A program made the translations under genes and the position numbers. Of a stretch of DNA of 16,793 nucleotides, positions 1-7,266 are shown in pieces. Position 1 is the stretch's first letter; each line of letters starts with the position of its first letter. The stretch spans positions 1 through 16,793 of the forward strand of contig CBDUST010000066.1 in NCBI GenBank assembly GCA_965369945.1. The letters are read 5' to 3'. The DNA comes from JADFNO01 sp965369945. Lineage in GTDB: Bacteria > Planctomycetota > Phycisphaerae > Phycisphaerales > SM1A02. A model generated the notes under the pieces. It was not told the origin of the DNA and did not search any database. It saw only the letters and a list, made by a program, of their open reading frames with translations.

Positions 1-1083
1 TGCCGCGGCCTCTTTGGCGACTGTCTCGTTGACTTGGAGTTTGTCGAGCACCAATGCGACAACTTTCAGGCACATCGACAACGTGTCCATCGCGTCGAAC
101 AACGGCTCCTTGTCCTCTTGCAAGTCCTTGTTGTAGGCCAGCGGAAGACCCTTGAGCGTTACACACAGCGAGACGAGCGACCCGAGCAGACGCCCCGATT
201 TGCCGCGAATAAGTTCCAGCGCGTCCGGGTTTTTCTTCTGGGGCATCATGGACGAGCCGGTCGTCGTCGAATCATCAAGTTGCACGAATCCCGCCTCAGC
301 CCCCGCATAGATGATCAGGTCTTCAGCGAGTCGACTCAGATGAATGCCGCACAGCGCCGACGCGGCAAGCGTCTCGACCACGAAATCGCGGTCCGACACC
401 GCATCGAGGCTGTTGGCAGCAGGGCAATCAAATTGCAGCGCGTGCGCCAGCGCTTCCCGATCGATCGGATAGGCGGTGCCGGCCAGTGCGCCGCAACCGA
501 GCGGGCAGCTTCCCGCACGGCAATTGGCGTCGGCGAAGCGATCTCGATCACGCTGGAGCATTTGGAAATACGCTAAACACCAATGGGCGAACAAGATCGG
601 TTGGGCGTGTTGAAGATGGGTATAGCCAGGCAGGACTGCTTGTTCATAACGCGCTGCAAGTCGAAGCAGCGCCTCTTGAAGATCGTGAAGTTCACGCTGC
701 CGTTCAGATAACTGTTTGCGTGTCCACAGGCGCAGATCGGTTGCGACTTGATCGTTACGAGAGCGGCCGGTGTGCAGCTTTTTGCCAACGTCGCCGAGGC
801 GATCGATCAAATGCGATTCCACCCAGGTATGGACGTCCTCTACGCCGGCGTTTGCCACCGACTCCGGATCGTCAGCAGCGATTCTTGCGAGCTCAGTCAA
901 CGCCGATTCGATCTGTTGTTGTTCGTCTTCGCTGAGTACGCCAGCTTGTTGCAGCGCATGCGCCCACGCGATCGAGCCTTCAATATCCTCCTGCACCAAA
1001 CGCCAATCGTACGGCAGCGAATCGTTGAACTTAGTAAACAGCGGATCGCTGTCCTTCTCAAATCGTCCGCCCCACAATGCCAT
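1..1083 (-). CDS. argH: Argininosuccinate lyase ArgH (3' end beyond the left edge)
   Basis: Catalyses the last step of arginine synthesis, splitting argininosuccinate into arginine and fumarate in the cytosol. 361 codons are visible from the ATG; the family is usually about 460 residues, so roughly the last 100 lie outside the window. The N-terminus MALWGGRF is the classic ArgH start. Further family motifs seen: HTGRSRNDQ, GYTHLQHAQP, and the fumarase/lyase superfamily signature GSSMMPQKKNPD at about residues 276-287, whose serines include the family's catalytic serine. The ATG shares its A with the TGA of argG (TGATG), so translation is probably coupled. It is the last visible gene of the arg operon. 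The identification is secure; only the C-terminus is unseen. Confidence 0.96.
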   Translation of the reverse strand, partial: MALWGGRFEKDSDPLFTKFNDSLPYDWRLVQEDIEGSIAWAHALQQAGVLSEDEQQQIESALTELARIAADDPESVANAGVEDVHTWVESHLIDRLGDVGKKLHTGRSRNDQVATDLRLWTRKQLSERQRELHDLQEALLRLAARYEQAVLPGYTHLQHAQPILFAHWCLAYFQMLQRDRDRFADANCRAGSCPLGCGALAGTAYPIDREALAHALQFDCPAANSLDAVSDRDFVVETLAASALCGIHLSRLAEDLIIYAGAEAGFVQLDDSTTTGSSMMPQKKNPDALELIRGKSGRLLGSLVSLCVTLKGLPLAYNKDLQEDKEPLFDAMDTLSMCLKVVALVLDKLQVNETVAKEAAA

Positions 1084-2288
1084 CAGCAGACTACCTCATG
1101 CTTGAGCTTGGCGATTCGACTGGGAAGCGAGAACAAACGAATGAATCCCTCAGCGTGTGACTGGTCGTACACTTCGTCATCTCCGAAGGTCGCAAAGTCC
1201 TCGGAGTAGAGGCTATGGGGCGACCGCCGACAGATCGTCGTCGCGCAAGCCTTATACAGTTGAACCTTGACCTCGCCCGTGAGTTTCTCGGCAATTTGCT
1301 CGGCACCTGCTGACAATGCCTCTCGCAATGGTGTGAACCAACGACCGTCGTAAACCAAATCTGCGAACTTGAGGCCGAGCTGCTGGCGGTACCGCCGTGT
1401 TTCCCGATCGAGTACGAGTTCCTCAAGACTTTGCAGCGCTTCTAGGATCACCGTACCGGCCGGGGTTTCGTAACAGCCGCGCGACTTCATCCCTACGAGT
1501 CTGTTTTCTACGATATCGATGCGCCCAACACCATTTCGGCCGGCGATCTTATTCAGTTGGGCGACCAACTGTTCTGCCGGCAGCGTTTGCCCGTTAAGAG
1601 TACGCGGGCGGCCATGTTCAAAGCCTAGATGTACTTCCTCCGGCGTATCGGGCGCCTGCTGAGGCGAAGTGGTCATCGTCCACATGTCTTGGGGCGGCGG
1701 GTTCCAGGGATCCTCAAGTGCGCCGCCTTCATGTGAAATGTGCCACAGGTTCGCATCCCGGCTGTAGATTTTCTCAGCGTTCGTGGCGCAGGGGATATCG
1801 CGTTCTTTGAGATAGGCGATGAGATCTTCACGAGATCGCATATCCCATTCTCGCCAGGGTGCGATCACTTCCATCTCAGGAGCCAATGCGGCGAAGGCGC
1901 TCTCGAAGCGCACCTGATCGTTCCCCTTGCCTGTACAACCGTGGGCGAGTGTCGTCGCGCCGGTCTTTTGGGCAATCTCGACCTGGGCCTTTGCCAAGAG
2001 CGGTCGAGCGATCGATGTTCCCAGCAAGTATCGCCCTTCGTAGACTGCCCCGGTGATCAGCGTCGGGAAAACGTAATCCTCCACAAACGTGTGCTTCAGA
2101 TCTACGACATAACACGCACTAGCGCCGGATCGGCTCGCTTTGTCTTCGATGCCGACGAGTTCTTGTTTGTCCTGCCCCACATCGCCGACGACGGCAATCA
2201 CCTCGCAGCTATGGTTCTCGATCAACCAGGGAATGATGACCGACGTATCCAGTCCGCCCGAATAGGCGAGTACGACTTTCTTTGACAT
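1083..2288 (-). CDS. argG: Argininosuccinate synthase ArgG
   Basis: Condenses citrulline and aspartate with ATP to form argininosuccinate. The N-terminus KKVVLAYSGGLDTS is the ATP-pyrophosphatase (PP-loop) motif, and the protein continues with standard family blocks such as AHGCTGKGNDQVRFE, REWDMRSRED and GRNGVGRIDIVENRLVG. It is about 401 residues, the normal length. Two ATGs are possible, at 2300 and 2288. I chose 2288 because family members begin directly before KKVVLAYSGG; neither has a strong Shine-Dalgarno sequence. It follows argF after a gap of about 50 bp and touches argH by one base. The gap contains a small hairpin (CTGCG-TTG-CGCAG, 2319-2331) with no T-run, so I do not read it as a terminator. 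Confidence 0.96.
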   Translation of the reverse strand: MSKKVVLAYSGGLDTSVIIPWLIENHSCEVIAVVGDVGQDKQELVGIEDKASRSGASACYVVDLKHTFVEDYVFPTLITGAVYEGRYLLGTSIARPLLAKAQVEIAQKTGATTLAHGCTGKGNDQVRFESAFAALAPEMEVIAPWREWDMRSREDLIAYLKERDIPCATNAEKIYSRDANLWHISHEGGALEDPWNPPPQDMWTMTTSPQQAPDTPEEVHLGFEHGRPRTLNGQTLPAEQLVAQLNKIAGRNGVGRIDIVENRLVGMKSRGCYETPAGTVILEALQSLEELVLDRETRRYRQQLGLKFADLVYDGRWFTPLREALSAGAEQIAEKLTGEVKVQLYKACATTICRRSPHSLYSEDFATFGDDEVYDQSHAEGFIRLFSLPSRIAKLKHEVVC

Positions 2289-2339
2289 GGCATGGCTCAT
2301 TTCTTATCAGGCGATGGTCTGCGTTGCGCAGTGTGATGA

Positions 2340-3299
2340 TCAGTTGGTCATGGATTGTGCGGTCAGAATATGCAACAGGATCGCGTTTTGGGCGTGCATT
2401 CTGTTTTCGGCTTGATCAAACACCACGGACTGGGGTGAATCAATAACTTCCGAGACGACCTCCTGGCCGCGATGGGCCGGCAAACAGTGCATGAAGATCG
2501 CGCCGGGGTCGGCTTGGGCCATCACCGCCTCGGTTACTTGATACTCGGCGAGCTTCGCGTGACGCTCATCGGCTGCGGACTCATCGCCCATCGACACCCA
2601 CGTGTCGGTATAAATCGCATGGTGGCCGGTAACTGCCGATGGGTCAGTGGTCAACTCAATTGCGCAACCGGTTTCGGTGGCGATTTCCTTAGCTAGCGCA
2701 GTGATCTCGCCCTTAGGTGCGTACTGCTGCGGCGAAATGACCGTGATATCGAAGCCGAGCTTCGCTGCGATTAGCATCAGTGAGTGGCAGACGTTGTTGC
2801 CATCACCAAAATACGCCAACTTCACGCTGGCAATGTCTGGGAAGTTTTCTTTGAGCGTCATTGCGTCCGCCATCGCCTGACACGGATGATACAGATCGCT
2901 CAGCGCGTTGATCACCGGAATCGACGCCGCCTCAGCAAGCTGAACAAGCGTGTCATGTTCGAACGTTCTTGCAACGATCACATCTACCCAGCGTTCGAGG
3001 TTTCGCGCATAATCCCCGATCGACTCGCGTTCGCCCAGCCGATTGTCTTGATGATCCAGGTAGATCGCCTTGCCGCCGAGTTTCGTGAAGCCAACTTCAA
3101 AGCTCATTCGCGTACGGAGCGACGGTTTCTCGAATAGCATCACCATCGTCTGGTCGCACAGCGCAGTTCGAAAGGGTCCGTAATCGTGCTTCAACTCGGA
3201 GGCGGTGTGAAGGATGTTTGCTATGGCGTCGCTACTGAATTGAGAGAGCGACAGGAGATCGTCCTGTGGCGGTGCAATCGTTGGGGCAGTCGGTGTCAT
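2340..3299 (-). CDS. argF: Ornithine carbamoyltransferase ArgF
   Basis: Transfers the carbamoyl group from carbamoyl phosphate to ornithine, giving citrulline. The 319 residues hold the carbamoyl-phosphate site in its SLRTR variant (60-64, in FEKPSLRTRMSFEVG), the HPCQ motif (138-141), the ornithine-side DTWVSMG motif (232-238) and the HCLP motif (271-274). The SMG and HCLP motifs fit ornithine rather than aspartate carbamoyltransferase. The ATG at 3299 has a good ribosome-binding site (AAGGTGA at 3307-3313, 7-nt spacer). It lies 16 bp after argB, within the operon. A short N-terminal extension of about 12 residues rich in Pro and Thr precedes the first conserved helix. An acetyl- or succinyl-ornithine transcarbamylase is a less likely alternative, since argC, argB, argG and argH around it fit the classic pathway. 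Confidence 0.95.
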   Translation of the reverse strand: MTPTAPTIAPPQDDLLSLSQFSSDAIANILHTASELKHDYGPFRTALCDQTMVMLFEKPSLRTRMSFEVGFTKLGGKAIYLDHQDNRLGERESIGDYARNLERWVDVIVARTFEHDTLVQLAEAASIPVINALSDLYHPCQAMADAMTLKENFPDIASVKLAYFGDGNNVCHSLMLIAAKLGFDITVISPQQYAPKGEITALAKEIATETGCAIELTTDPSAVTGHHAIYTDTWVSMGDESAADERHAKLAEYQVTEAVMAQADPGAIFMHCLPAHRGQEVVSEVIDSPQSVVFDQAENRMHAQNAILLHILTAQSMTN

Positions 3300-3315
3300 G
3301 TCAAACTCACCTTAC

Positions 3316-4212
3316 TTAGGCGTTGGGGACGGCAGTAGTGTTTGGGATTTCATTGGATTCCGGCACTGCTGGCATTTCATCTTGATCGGTGGGCAAAACG
3401 CGCGTGCCGATCGCAGCATCTTTGGTCATCCTGCTCAGCGCATCAGGATCATTCCACGACGCAATTGTGATAGGAATTGAGGCGGCAGTCGATGCGAGCG
3501 CTGCGCTGCGGACCTTGGCGATCATGCCGCCTTGAATCTCGCCGGATTGGATTGCGATCTCGATCTCACTTGGGCCCAGCGTTGCAATCGGCGTGCCGTG
3601 TCGATCAAGCACGCCGGGCGTGTCGGTAAGGAAGAGCAGGCCGGAAGCGCTTAGCAAACGAGTGATGCCCGCCGCGGCGGTATCGGCATTGACATTCAGT
3701 GACTGTCCTTCATGATCGAATCCGATCGAAGCGAGGACCGGAAGAAAACCTTCGCTGAGCAGTAGGGTGATCAAGCGCGCATTACCGCCGGTGACCTCGC
3801 CGACGCGCCCCGGATCGATCGGGAGGTCGGTCACTTTGCTGATTTGGGCAATATGCCCGTCTCCAAGACACAGTCCGACTGCTTCAGCGCCATGCTGTTG
3901 AAGGCGCGCCACGAGTCCTTTGTTCACGCGACCAGCCAGCACACCCACGATCTCATCGATGTGATCGGCGGGCGTGATTCGAATGCCATCGTGCCGATCG
4001 GAAATCAATCCAAGGCGATCGAGATGCTGATCGACAGCCGCGCCACCGCCATGCACAACAACGACGCCTTTGGAGAGTGTTCGATGCAGCTGCACGATCG
4101 CAGCGTACAGATCGTTCAGCTTGATTGATGAATCAACAGCAGCGCCGCCGAGCTTAATGACCAGCGGTCCATGCTTCGATGTCTCGGCGTCTATCTTCAC
4201 TGAACCAGGCAT
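3316..4212 (-). CDS. argB: Acetylglutamate kinase ArgB (short, E. coli-like type)
   Basis: Phosphorylates N-acetylglutamate, the second step of arginine synthesis. With the ATG at 4212 it has 298 residues. Seen: the phosphate-binding KLGG (20-23), HGGG (54-57), GIRITPADHID (76-86), NVNAD (173-177), the catalytic-region lysine near 233, and a terminal GTRVLP (269-274). It resembles the E. coli enzyme and lacks the N-terminal helix that arginine-inhibited kinases use as an allosteric element. A Pro/acidic tail of about 24 residues follows GTRVLP, which is unusual. The start is uncertain. The ATG at 4212 overlaps argC by 16 bp, and a GTG at 4200 would give a 4-bp GTGA overlap. An upstream ATG at 4269 would overlap argC by 73 bp and add residues unlike the family. 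Confidence 0.93.
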   Translation of the reverse strand: MPGSVKIDAETSKHGPLVIKLGGAAVDSSIKLNDLYAAIVQLHRTLSKGVVVVHGGGAAVDQHLDRLGLISDRHDGIRITPADHIDEIVGVLAGRVNKGLVARLQQHGAEAVGLCLGDGHIAQISKVTDLPIDPGRVGEVTGGNARLITLLLSEGFLPVLASIGFDHEGQSLNVNADTAAAGITRLLSASGLLFLTDTPGVLDRHGTPIATLGPSEIEIAIQSGEIQGGMIAKVRSAALASTAASIPITIASWNDPDALSRMTKDAAIGTRVLPTDQDEMPAVPESNEIPNTTAVPNA

Positions 4213-5240
4213 GGCGAGTCTTGTCCAAGTCCTACAGTCTCGGGAAGGCCGAACCGTACATTCATACATTGCACCGCCTGCCCAGCGGCGCCTTTCATCA
4301 GATTGTCCAGCGCACTTACGACGATTAGATGCGCCTTGGAGTCGTCAACCTTCAACGCAATGTCGCAGTAATTCGTGCAACGAACGGCTGAAATAGTCGG
4401 CCAGGTGTCGACGTCCAGAATGCGAACGAACGGCTCGTGGTCGTACGTCTCATCAAGGAGCGATCGCACACGTTCCTCGGTCCAATCCTGAGCGAGCCGC
4501 ATATGCATGGTTGAAAGGATGCCGCGGTCGAATGCGCCTAGATGGGGTGTGAAGATGATGGGCGCTCCGCAGTGCTGATTGATTTCCGGCCCATGCCGAT
4601 GGGTGAACACACCATACGGCTCAAGGCTGACCTCACAAAAGTGTGATCGCGCTGACGGAGCCTTACCTGCGCCGCTGACGCCGCTGACAGAGTCTGCGAT
4701 CACGTCGGCGTCGGCGTCGATTGCACCGGCTGAAATGAGCGGCGCCAACCCCAGGATGATCGAAGTTGGGTAGCAGCCGGGCAGCGCGATGAGCTGGGCG
4801 TCGAGTAGCTGATCACGGTTCAGCTCGGGCAGCCCATATACCGCTTTTTCTAGTAACGATGGGTATTTGTGTTGGAACCCATAGAGTTTGGGGTAAAGGT
4901 TCGGATCGGCAAGTCGGAATGCGCCCGACAGATCAAGGACGCACATTCCCTCGTCGAGCAGGGCTGGTGCAAGGTGATGACTGACGTCATGCGGCGTAGC
5001 TAGAAACACAACGTCGGGACCGAGTTGAGTGATCTCCTTCAGATCCATCGCGCGCACCCTGAGTTCGGTGCATTCTCGCCATCGTGGAAAAAGCCGATCG
5101 AAGCGCGACGCCTCCGAATTATCACCGCGCTGATTCGATCCGAACAAGCCGAGCAATTCCGTGCTCGGATGATCGAGCAACAGCCCGGTAAGCTCCGCAC
5201 CGCTGTATCCGCCAGCGCCAATAACGATGGCTCGAATCAT
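4197..5240 (-). CDS. argC: N-acetyl-gamma-glutamyl-phosphate reductase ArgC
   Basis: NADPH-dependent reduction of N-acetylglutamyl phosphate to the semialdehyde, the third step of the pathway. The 347 residues are a normal length for the type-1 family. The Rossmann start IGAGGYSGAEL (7-17) is textbook ArgC. LPGCYPTS carries the nucleophilic cysteine (C156), and HRHGPEI (215-221) contains the general-base histidine. The ATG at 5240 begins directly at the Rossmann strand, so the start is well fixed by homology, although its Shine-Dalgarno sequence is weak. The gene starts 41 bp after argR and overlaps argB at its 3' end. Confident call. Confidence 0.97.
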   Translation of the reverse strand: MIRAIVIGAGGYSGAELTGLLLDHPSTELLGLFGSNQRGDNSEASRFDRLFPRWRECTELRVRAMDLKEITQLGPDVVFLATPHDVSHHLAPALLDEGMCVLDLSGAFRLADPNLYPKLYGFQHKYPSLLEKAVYGLPELNRDQLLDAQLIALPGCYPTSIILGLAPLISAGAIDADADVIADSVSGVSGAGKAPSARSHFCEVSLEPYGVFTHRHGPEINQHCGAPIIFTPHLGAFDRGILSTMHMRLAQDWTEERVRSLLDETYDHEPFVRILDVDTWPTISAVRCTNYCDIALKVDDSKAHLIVVSALDNLMKGAAGQAVQCMNVRFGLPETVGLGQDSPCLVQ

Positions 5241-5281
5241 GTCGCGTTTGATTCCAATAGTAGAGGTCTGATCAACCCGGC

Positions 5282-5734
5282 TTAACGAAGGTCGGCGTGC
5301 GTCCTGAACCGGCCAACCAGTGTCCTGGCATGTCGTTGAGACTTTGCGGCGACGAAAATCGTGTCGTCTCCGGCAATCGTGCCAAGCACATCAGCTGGAC
5401 GAGCCCGGTCAAGTTCCACAGCCAGGGCGTTGGCGTGCCCCGGCCTGGTCCTGAGAACGACGGTTGCGCCGCCGGCCACGGCCTCGAGCAACTCACGCCG
5501 CACGGTTTGCCACAGGCCGTCCTCATCGGGGGGGGCACTTGTTGTTGGAGATGGAAGGGCATAGCCATTGGGGCCTTTCACGACGGCGAGGGTGTGCAAA
5601 TCGCGGGAAAGCGTTGCTTGGGTTACCTCGATCCCCTGACCCGCCAGCAACTCCTGGAGCTGCTGCTGATTAGGGATATCGTATTCGGCGATGAGATCGA
5701 GGATATGTTGATGTCGACGGGTCCGAGCCAGCAT
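5282..5734 (-). CDS. argR: Arginine repressor ArgR
   Basis: Arginine-responsive hexameric transcription factor. In this family an N-terminal winged helix binds ARG boxes and a C-terminal domain trimerises and binds arginine. In the 150 residues the DNA-binding domain spans about 5-60, with the recognition segment VTQATLSRDL (37-46). The oligomerisation/arginine domain spans about 75-148, with the signature GTIAGDDTIF (118-127) containing the ligand-binding aspartates. The ATG at 5734 aligns with the N-terminus of B. subtilis ArgR. Upstream candidates (ATG 5752, TTG 5770) lie inside the promoter and inverted repeat, so I reject them. It heads its own target operon, which suggests autorepression together with argCBFGH. 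There is no ribosome-binding site, consistent with a leaderless transcript. Confidence 0.94.
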   Translation of the reverse strand: MLARTRRHQHILDLIAEYDIPNQQQLQELLAGQGIEVTQATLSRDLHTLAVVKGPNGYALPSPTTSAPPDEDGLWQTVRRELLEAVAGGATVVLRTRPGHANALAVELDRARPADVLGTIAGDDTIFVAAKSQRHARTLVGRFRTHADLR

Positions 5735-5736
5735 AG

Positions 5737-5766
5737 CATATTTATACGGCATCACGCATAAATATG
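5737..5766. promoter_or_regulatory. Probable ArgR operator: 12-bp inverted repeat
   Basis: The left arm CATATTTATACG (5737-5748) and right arm CGCATAAATATG (5755-5766) are inverted repeats with one mismatch and a 6-bp spacer. Each arm is AT-rich and resembles half of an ARG box (TGCATAAATAT-like). The repeat covers the spacer, the -10 and part of the -35 of the argR promoter, so a bound repressor would block RNA polymerase. That ArgR is the ligand is inferred from position and from the family's known autoregulation. Confidence 0.65.
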
Positions 5767-5770
5767 TCAA
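5741..5770 (-). promoter_or_regulatory. Sigma70-type promoter of the argR-argCBFGH operon
   Basis: Reading the minus strand, a perfect -35 TTGACA (5770-5765) is followed by an 18-bp spacer and a -10 TATAAA (5746-5741). The expected transcription start, about 7 nt downstream, falls at 5734, the first base of the argR ATG. Initiation exactly there is an inference, not shown. Confidence 0.75.
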
Positions 5771-5894
5771 GGACCGATTCTGGAAAATCCTGCCGGCGAT
5801 GAGGGGGCGTACCTGATCAAGCCCGCTTCGATCGGCCTAAGCCGTTCTATCCACTGGTTTTACAGTGCGGCAGCCGCAGCAAGGACTCTACTCA

Positions 5895-5935
5895 GCCCTG
5901 CCTGGGATTGCTCCAGGGAACGCTTCGGGCAGGGC
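5895..5935 (-). terminator. Hairpin just after the cytochrome gene, possible terminator
   Basis: GCCCTGCC (5895-5902) pairs perfectly with GGCAGGGC (5928-5935). The 25-nt loop can form a second small stem (CTGG/CCAG). It begins 6 nt after the stop codon of the cytochrome lipoprotein gene and lies upstream of argR. No T-run follows on the minus strand, so it may be a processing or stability element rather than an intrinsic terminator. Apart from this hairpin and the argR promoter, I see nothing else in the 5735-5941 gap. Confidence 0.35.
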
Positions 5936-5941
5936 CGACGA

Positions 5942-6316
5942 TCATGGCGCGGCCGAACGGTGCGACTTGGAGGCATCAAGCGTCGTGACAACGTACGCCC
6001 GCAGTGCCTCGGCATCATCGGGGGCAAGGCGGGCGTACATAGACATGCGCCGAAGTATTCCACGCCACTGATCCTGAGCATATCGAACGACCGGCTCCGG
6101 GCGGTGGCACTGAGCACAGGCAGTGATGTAAAGCTCGCGTCCCCGCGAAAGTCGATCAATGTCAATCTGGTGCGCACCGGCTAGTTCGATCAGCGTCGCA
6201 TCGACCGGCGGGGCAAGATCCTCAATCGTGGCGCAGCCGACGACGAGGAGCGACATTACGATCGCTATCGCGGCGATTCGCTGCCGAACTGTGAGCCGAA
6301 GCAGGTGATGGGGCAT
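5942..6316 (-). CDS. Small mono-haem c-type cytochrome lipoprotein
   Basis: A 124-residue exported haem protein. Residues 1-28 form a lipoprotein signal: basic n-region, hydrophobic IAAIAIVMSLLVV, then lipobox VVGC with C28 as the lipidated cysteine. There is no Asp at +2, so the family rule predicts outer-membrane sorting. CAQCH (67-71) is a single covalent haem c site; M91 or M93 (in RRMSMYA) is the likely distal ligand. The sequence after the haem motif (W..IL..M...A.L...D...L..Y) is typical of small class I-like cytochrome domains. Its electron partner cannot be told. The start is fixed by AAGGAGG, 9 nt upstream. It lies 19 bp after the outer-membrane protein gene, so the two are probably co-transcribed. 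No specific family name is recognised. Confidence 0.8.
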   Translation of the reverse strand: MPHHLLRLTVRQRIAAIAIVMSLLVVGCATIEDLAPPVDATLIELAGAHQIDIDRLSRGRELYITACAQCHRPEPVVRYAQDQWRGILRRMSMYARLAPDDAEALRAYVVTTLDASKSHRSAAP

Positions 6317-6325
6317 TATCTCTTG

Positions 6326-6332
6326 CCTCCTT
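6326..6332 (-). promoter_or_regulatory. Strong ribosome-binding site of the cytochrome lipoprotein gene
   Basis: AAGGAGG on the minus strand, 9 nt before the ATG at 6316. It decides this start over the much longer open frame, which would run back to 6511 inside the upstream gene. Confidence 0.8.
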
Positions 6333-6335
6333 GCA

Positions 6336-7178
6336 TTAGAAATCGAACCCGAAGATGAGCCGAAGCTGGAAGTCCGGCTCGGAATCAACATCCGTGACTT
6401 GAAGAAGCGGCGTGATCGTCGTCCACCATTGGCCGGTGCGGTAAGAAAGGTTGGGGCCAAGATAGAGTGCATGATCGCCCCAATCCGACCAATCGTCGTA
6501 CTCGACCTCATGGAGAAGCTCGAACCCTGTGAGCAGCTTCGGCGAGAGTTGATAACTGCCGCCGAAGGTCTGTTCGAACTTGCCCTTATCTTCAGCGAGA
6601 TCCGGGCCCTCCCATTCAGCTTCGATCGTTCCGTTCCAGGCGAGCACCCACTTGCCTATGTTTTTCTGTACGATAAGTTTGCCTTCGAGTTCCACCAGTT
6701 CATCACCGAGCTTGAGTTCGCCGTACAACGCAAAGCCAATTGCCTCAGTGACGGGATCGGTCAGGTTGTAAATGACTTCGACGGCTGCATCGTGCCACTG
6801 AGCCCCGTCTTCAACGCTGTCGCCATCTTGGTAACGCCAGTCGGAGAGGTACAGAGCAACCTGGAACCGGTCAGTCACGCCGAACTCGATCTCGTGACGG
6901 AAGTCGATCCGATCGAAATCGGGATCGGCGTCCTTGTGGGTCTTCCAAGTGATCCACTGTTCGTATTCCACCTGACCGGCAGGCATAGTGGTCGCTTCAT
7001 AGACGAACGTGAACGGTCGCGCGCCAGCCAAGGCGGTGGGATCGGCGGCGGTCGTAATGAGCATGGTCGCCGCAAGGAAAAGGGCTCCCGTTGCGGCGTT
7101 TGGCACATATTGTCGTCCGGTTCTGTCAGATCGGGTGCTGGGCAGGTGAGGCTCGCAGAGGCAGAAAACGCTAATCAT
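6336..7178 (-). CDS. Uncharacterised outer-membrane beta-barrel-like protein
   Basis: A 280-residue exported protein of unknown function. The N-terminus has an unusually long n-region and then a hydrophobic core (ATGALFLAATMLI), with a likely cleavage site after ALAGA near residue 55. The mature part alternates polar and aromatic residues in short strand-like segments (for example FRHEIEFGVTDRFQVALYLS and LLTGFELLHEVEY). It ends LIFGFDF with a terminal Phe, the usual C-terminal signal of outer-membrane barrels. From memory it resembles a conserved domain-of-unknown-function family (possibly DUF6662), which I cannot verify. The ATG at 7178 is chosen because GAGGA lies 7 nt upstream; an earlier frame start at 7217 has no such support. 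Transport or a structural role is possible, but none can be assigned. Confidence 0.7.
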   Translation of the reverse strand: MISVFCLCEPHLPSTRSDRTGRQYVPNAATGALFLAATMLITTAADPTALAGARPFTFVYEATTMPAGQVEYEQWITWKTHKDADPDFDRIDFRHEIEFGVTDRFQVALYLSDWRYQDGDSVEDGAQWHDAAVEVIYNLTDPVTEAIGFALYGELKLGDELVELEGKLIVQKNIGKWVLAWNGTIEAEWEGPDLAEDKGKFEQTFGGSYQLSPKLLTGFELLHEVEYDDWSDWGDHALYLGPNLSYRTGQWWTTITPLLQVTDVDSEPDFQLRLIFGFDF

Positions 7179-7185
7179 CAGATAT

Positions 7186-7190
7186 TCCTC
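7186..7190 (-). promoter_or_regulatory. Ribosome-binding site of the outer-membrane protein gene
   Basis: GAGGA on the minus strand, 7 nt before the ATG at 7178. It supports this start rather than one 13 codons upstream. Confidence 0.65.
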
Positions 7191-7199
7191 ATTATTGCG

Positions 7200-7212
7200 A
7201 TTGAGTCTCAAT
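7200..7212. repeat. Perfect 13-bp palindrome in the leader of the outer-membrane protein gene
   Basis: ATTGAG-T-CTCAAT, 6+6 bp around one central base. It lies between the proposed -10 (7231-7236) and the ribosome-binding site of the minus-strand operon. It could be an operator or a small RNA structure; nothing in the sequence names the regulator. Confidence 0.5.
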
Positions 7213-7230
7213 AGCATTTACTGAGCGGCG

Positions 7231-7258
7231 AGTATAGCCTCCGGCGGGCAGTTGTGGA
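7231..7258 (-). promoter_or_regulatory. Candidate promoter of the outer-membrane protein / cytochrome operon
   Basis: On the minus strand, -35 TCCACA (7258-7253) matches consensus at 4 of 6 positions. A 16-bp spacer follows, then -10 TATACT (7236-7231), matching 5 of 6. The implied leader is about 50 nt. Confidence 0.45.
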
Positions 7259-7266
7259 CCTAGAGG

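Noticed and set aside
34..576. 180-codon plus-strand frame at the left end
   Set aside because: It lies opposite argH, whose family motifs (GSSMMPQKKNPD, GYTHLQHAQP) are read on the minus strand.
2319..2331. Small hairpin CTGCG-TTG-CGCAG between argF and argG as a terminator
   Set aside because: The stem is only 5 bp, no T-run follows, and argG must be transcribed with the rest of the operon.
4213..4269. Upstream ArgB start at 4269
   Set aside because: It would overlap argC by 73 bp and adds residues without family similarity.
5735..5770. Longer ArgR N-terminus starting at TTG 5770 or ATG 5752
   Set aside because: Both lie inside the promoter and inverted repeat, and the added residues have no counterpart in ArgR homologues.
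5866..5878. Mini-hairpin TGCGG-CAG-CCGCA in the gap before argR
   Set aside because: Too short to support any function, with no conserved context visible.
6399..7214. Long open frame (271 codons) on the plus strand opposite the outer-membrane protein gene
   Set aside because: It is a shadow. The minus strand has a signal peptide, barrel pattern and ribosome-binding site, while the plus-strand product shows no recognisable features.
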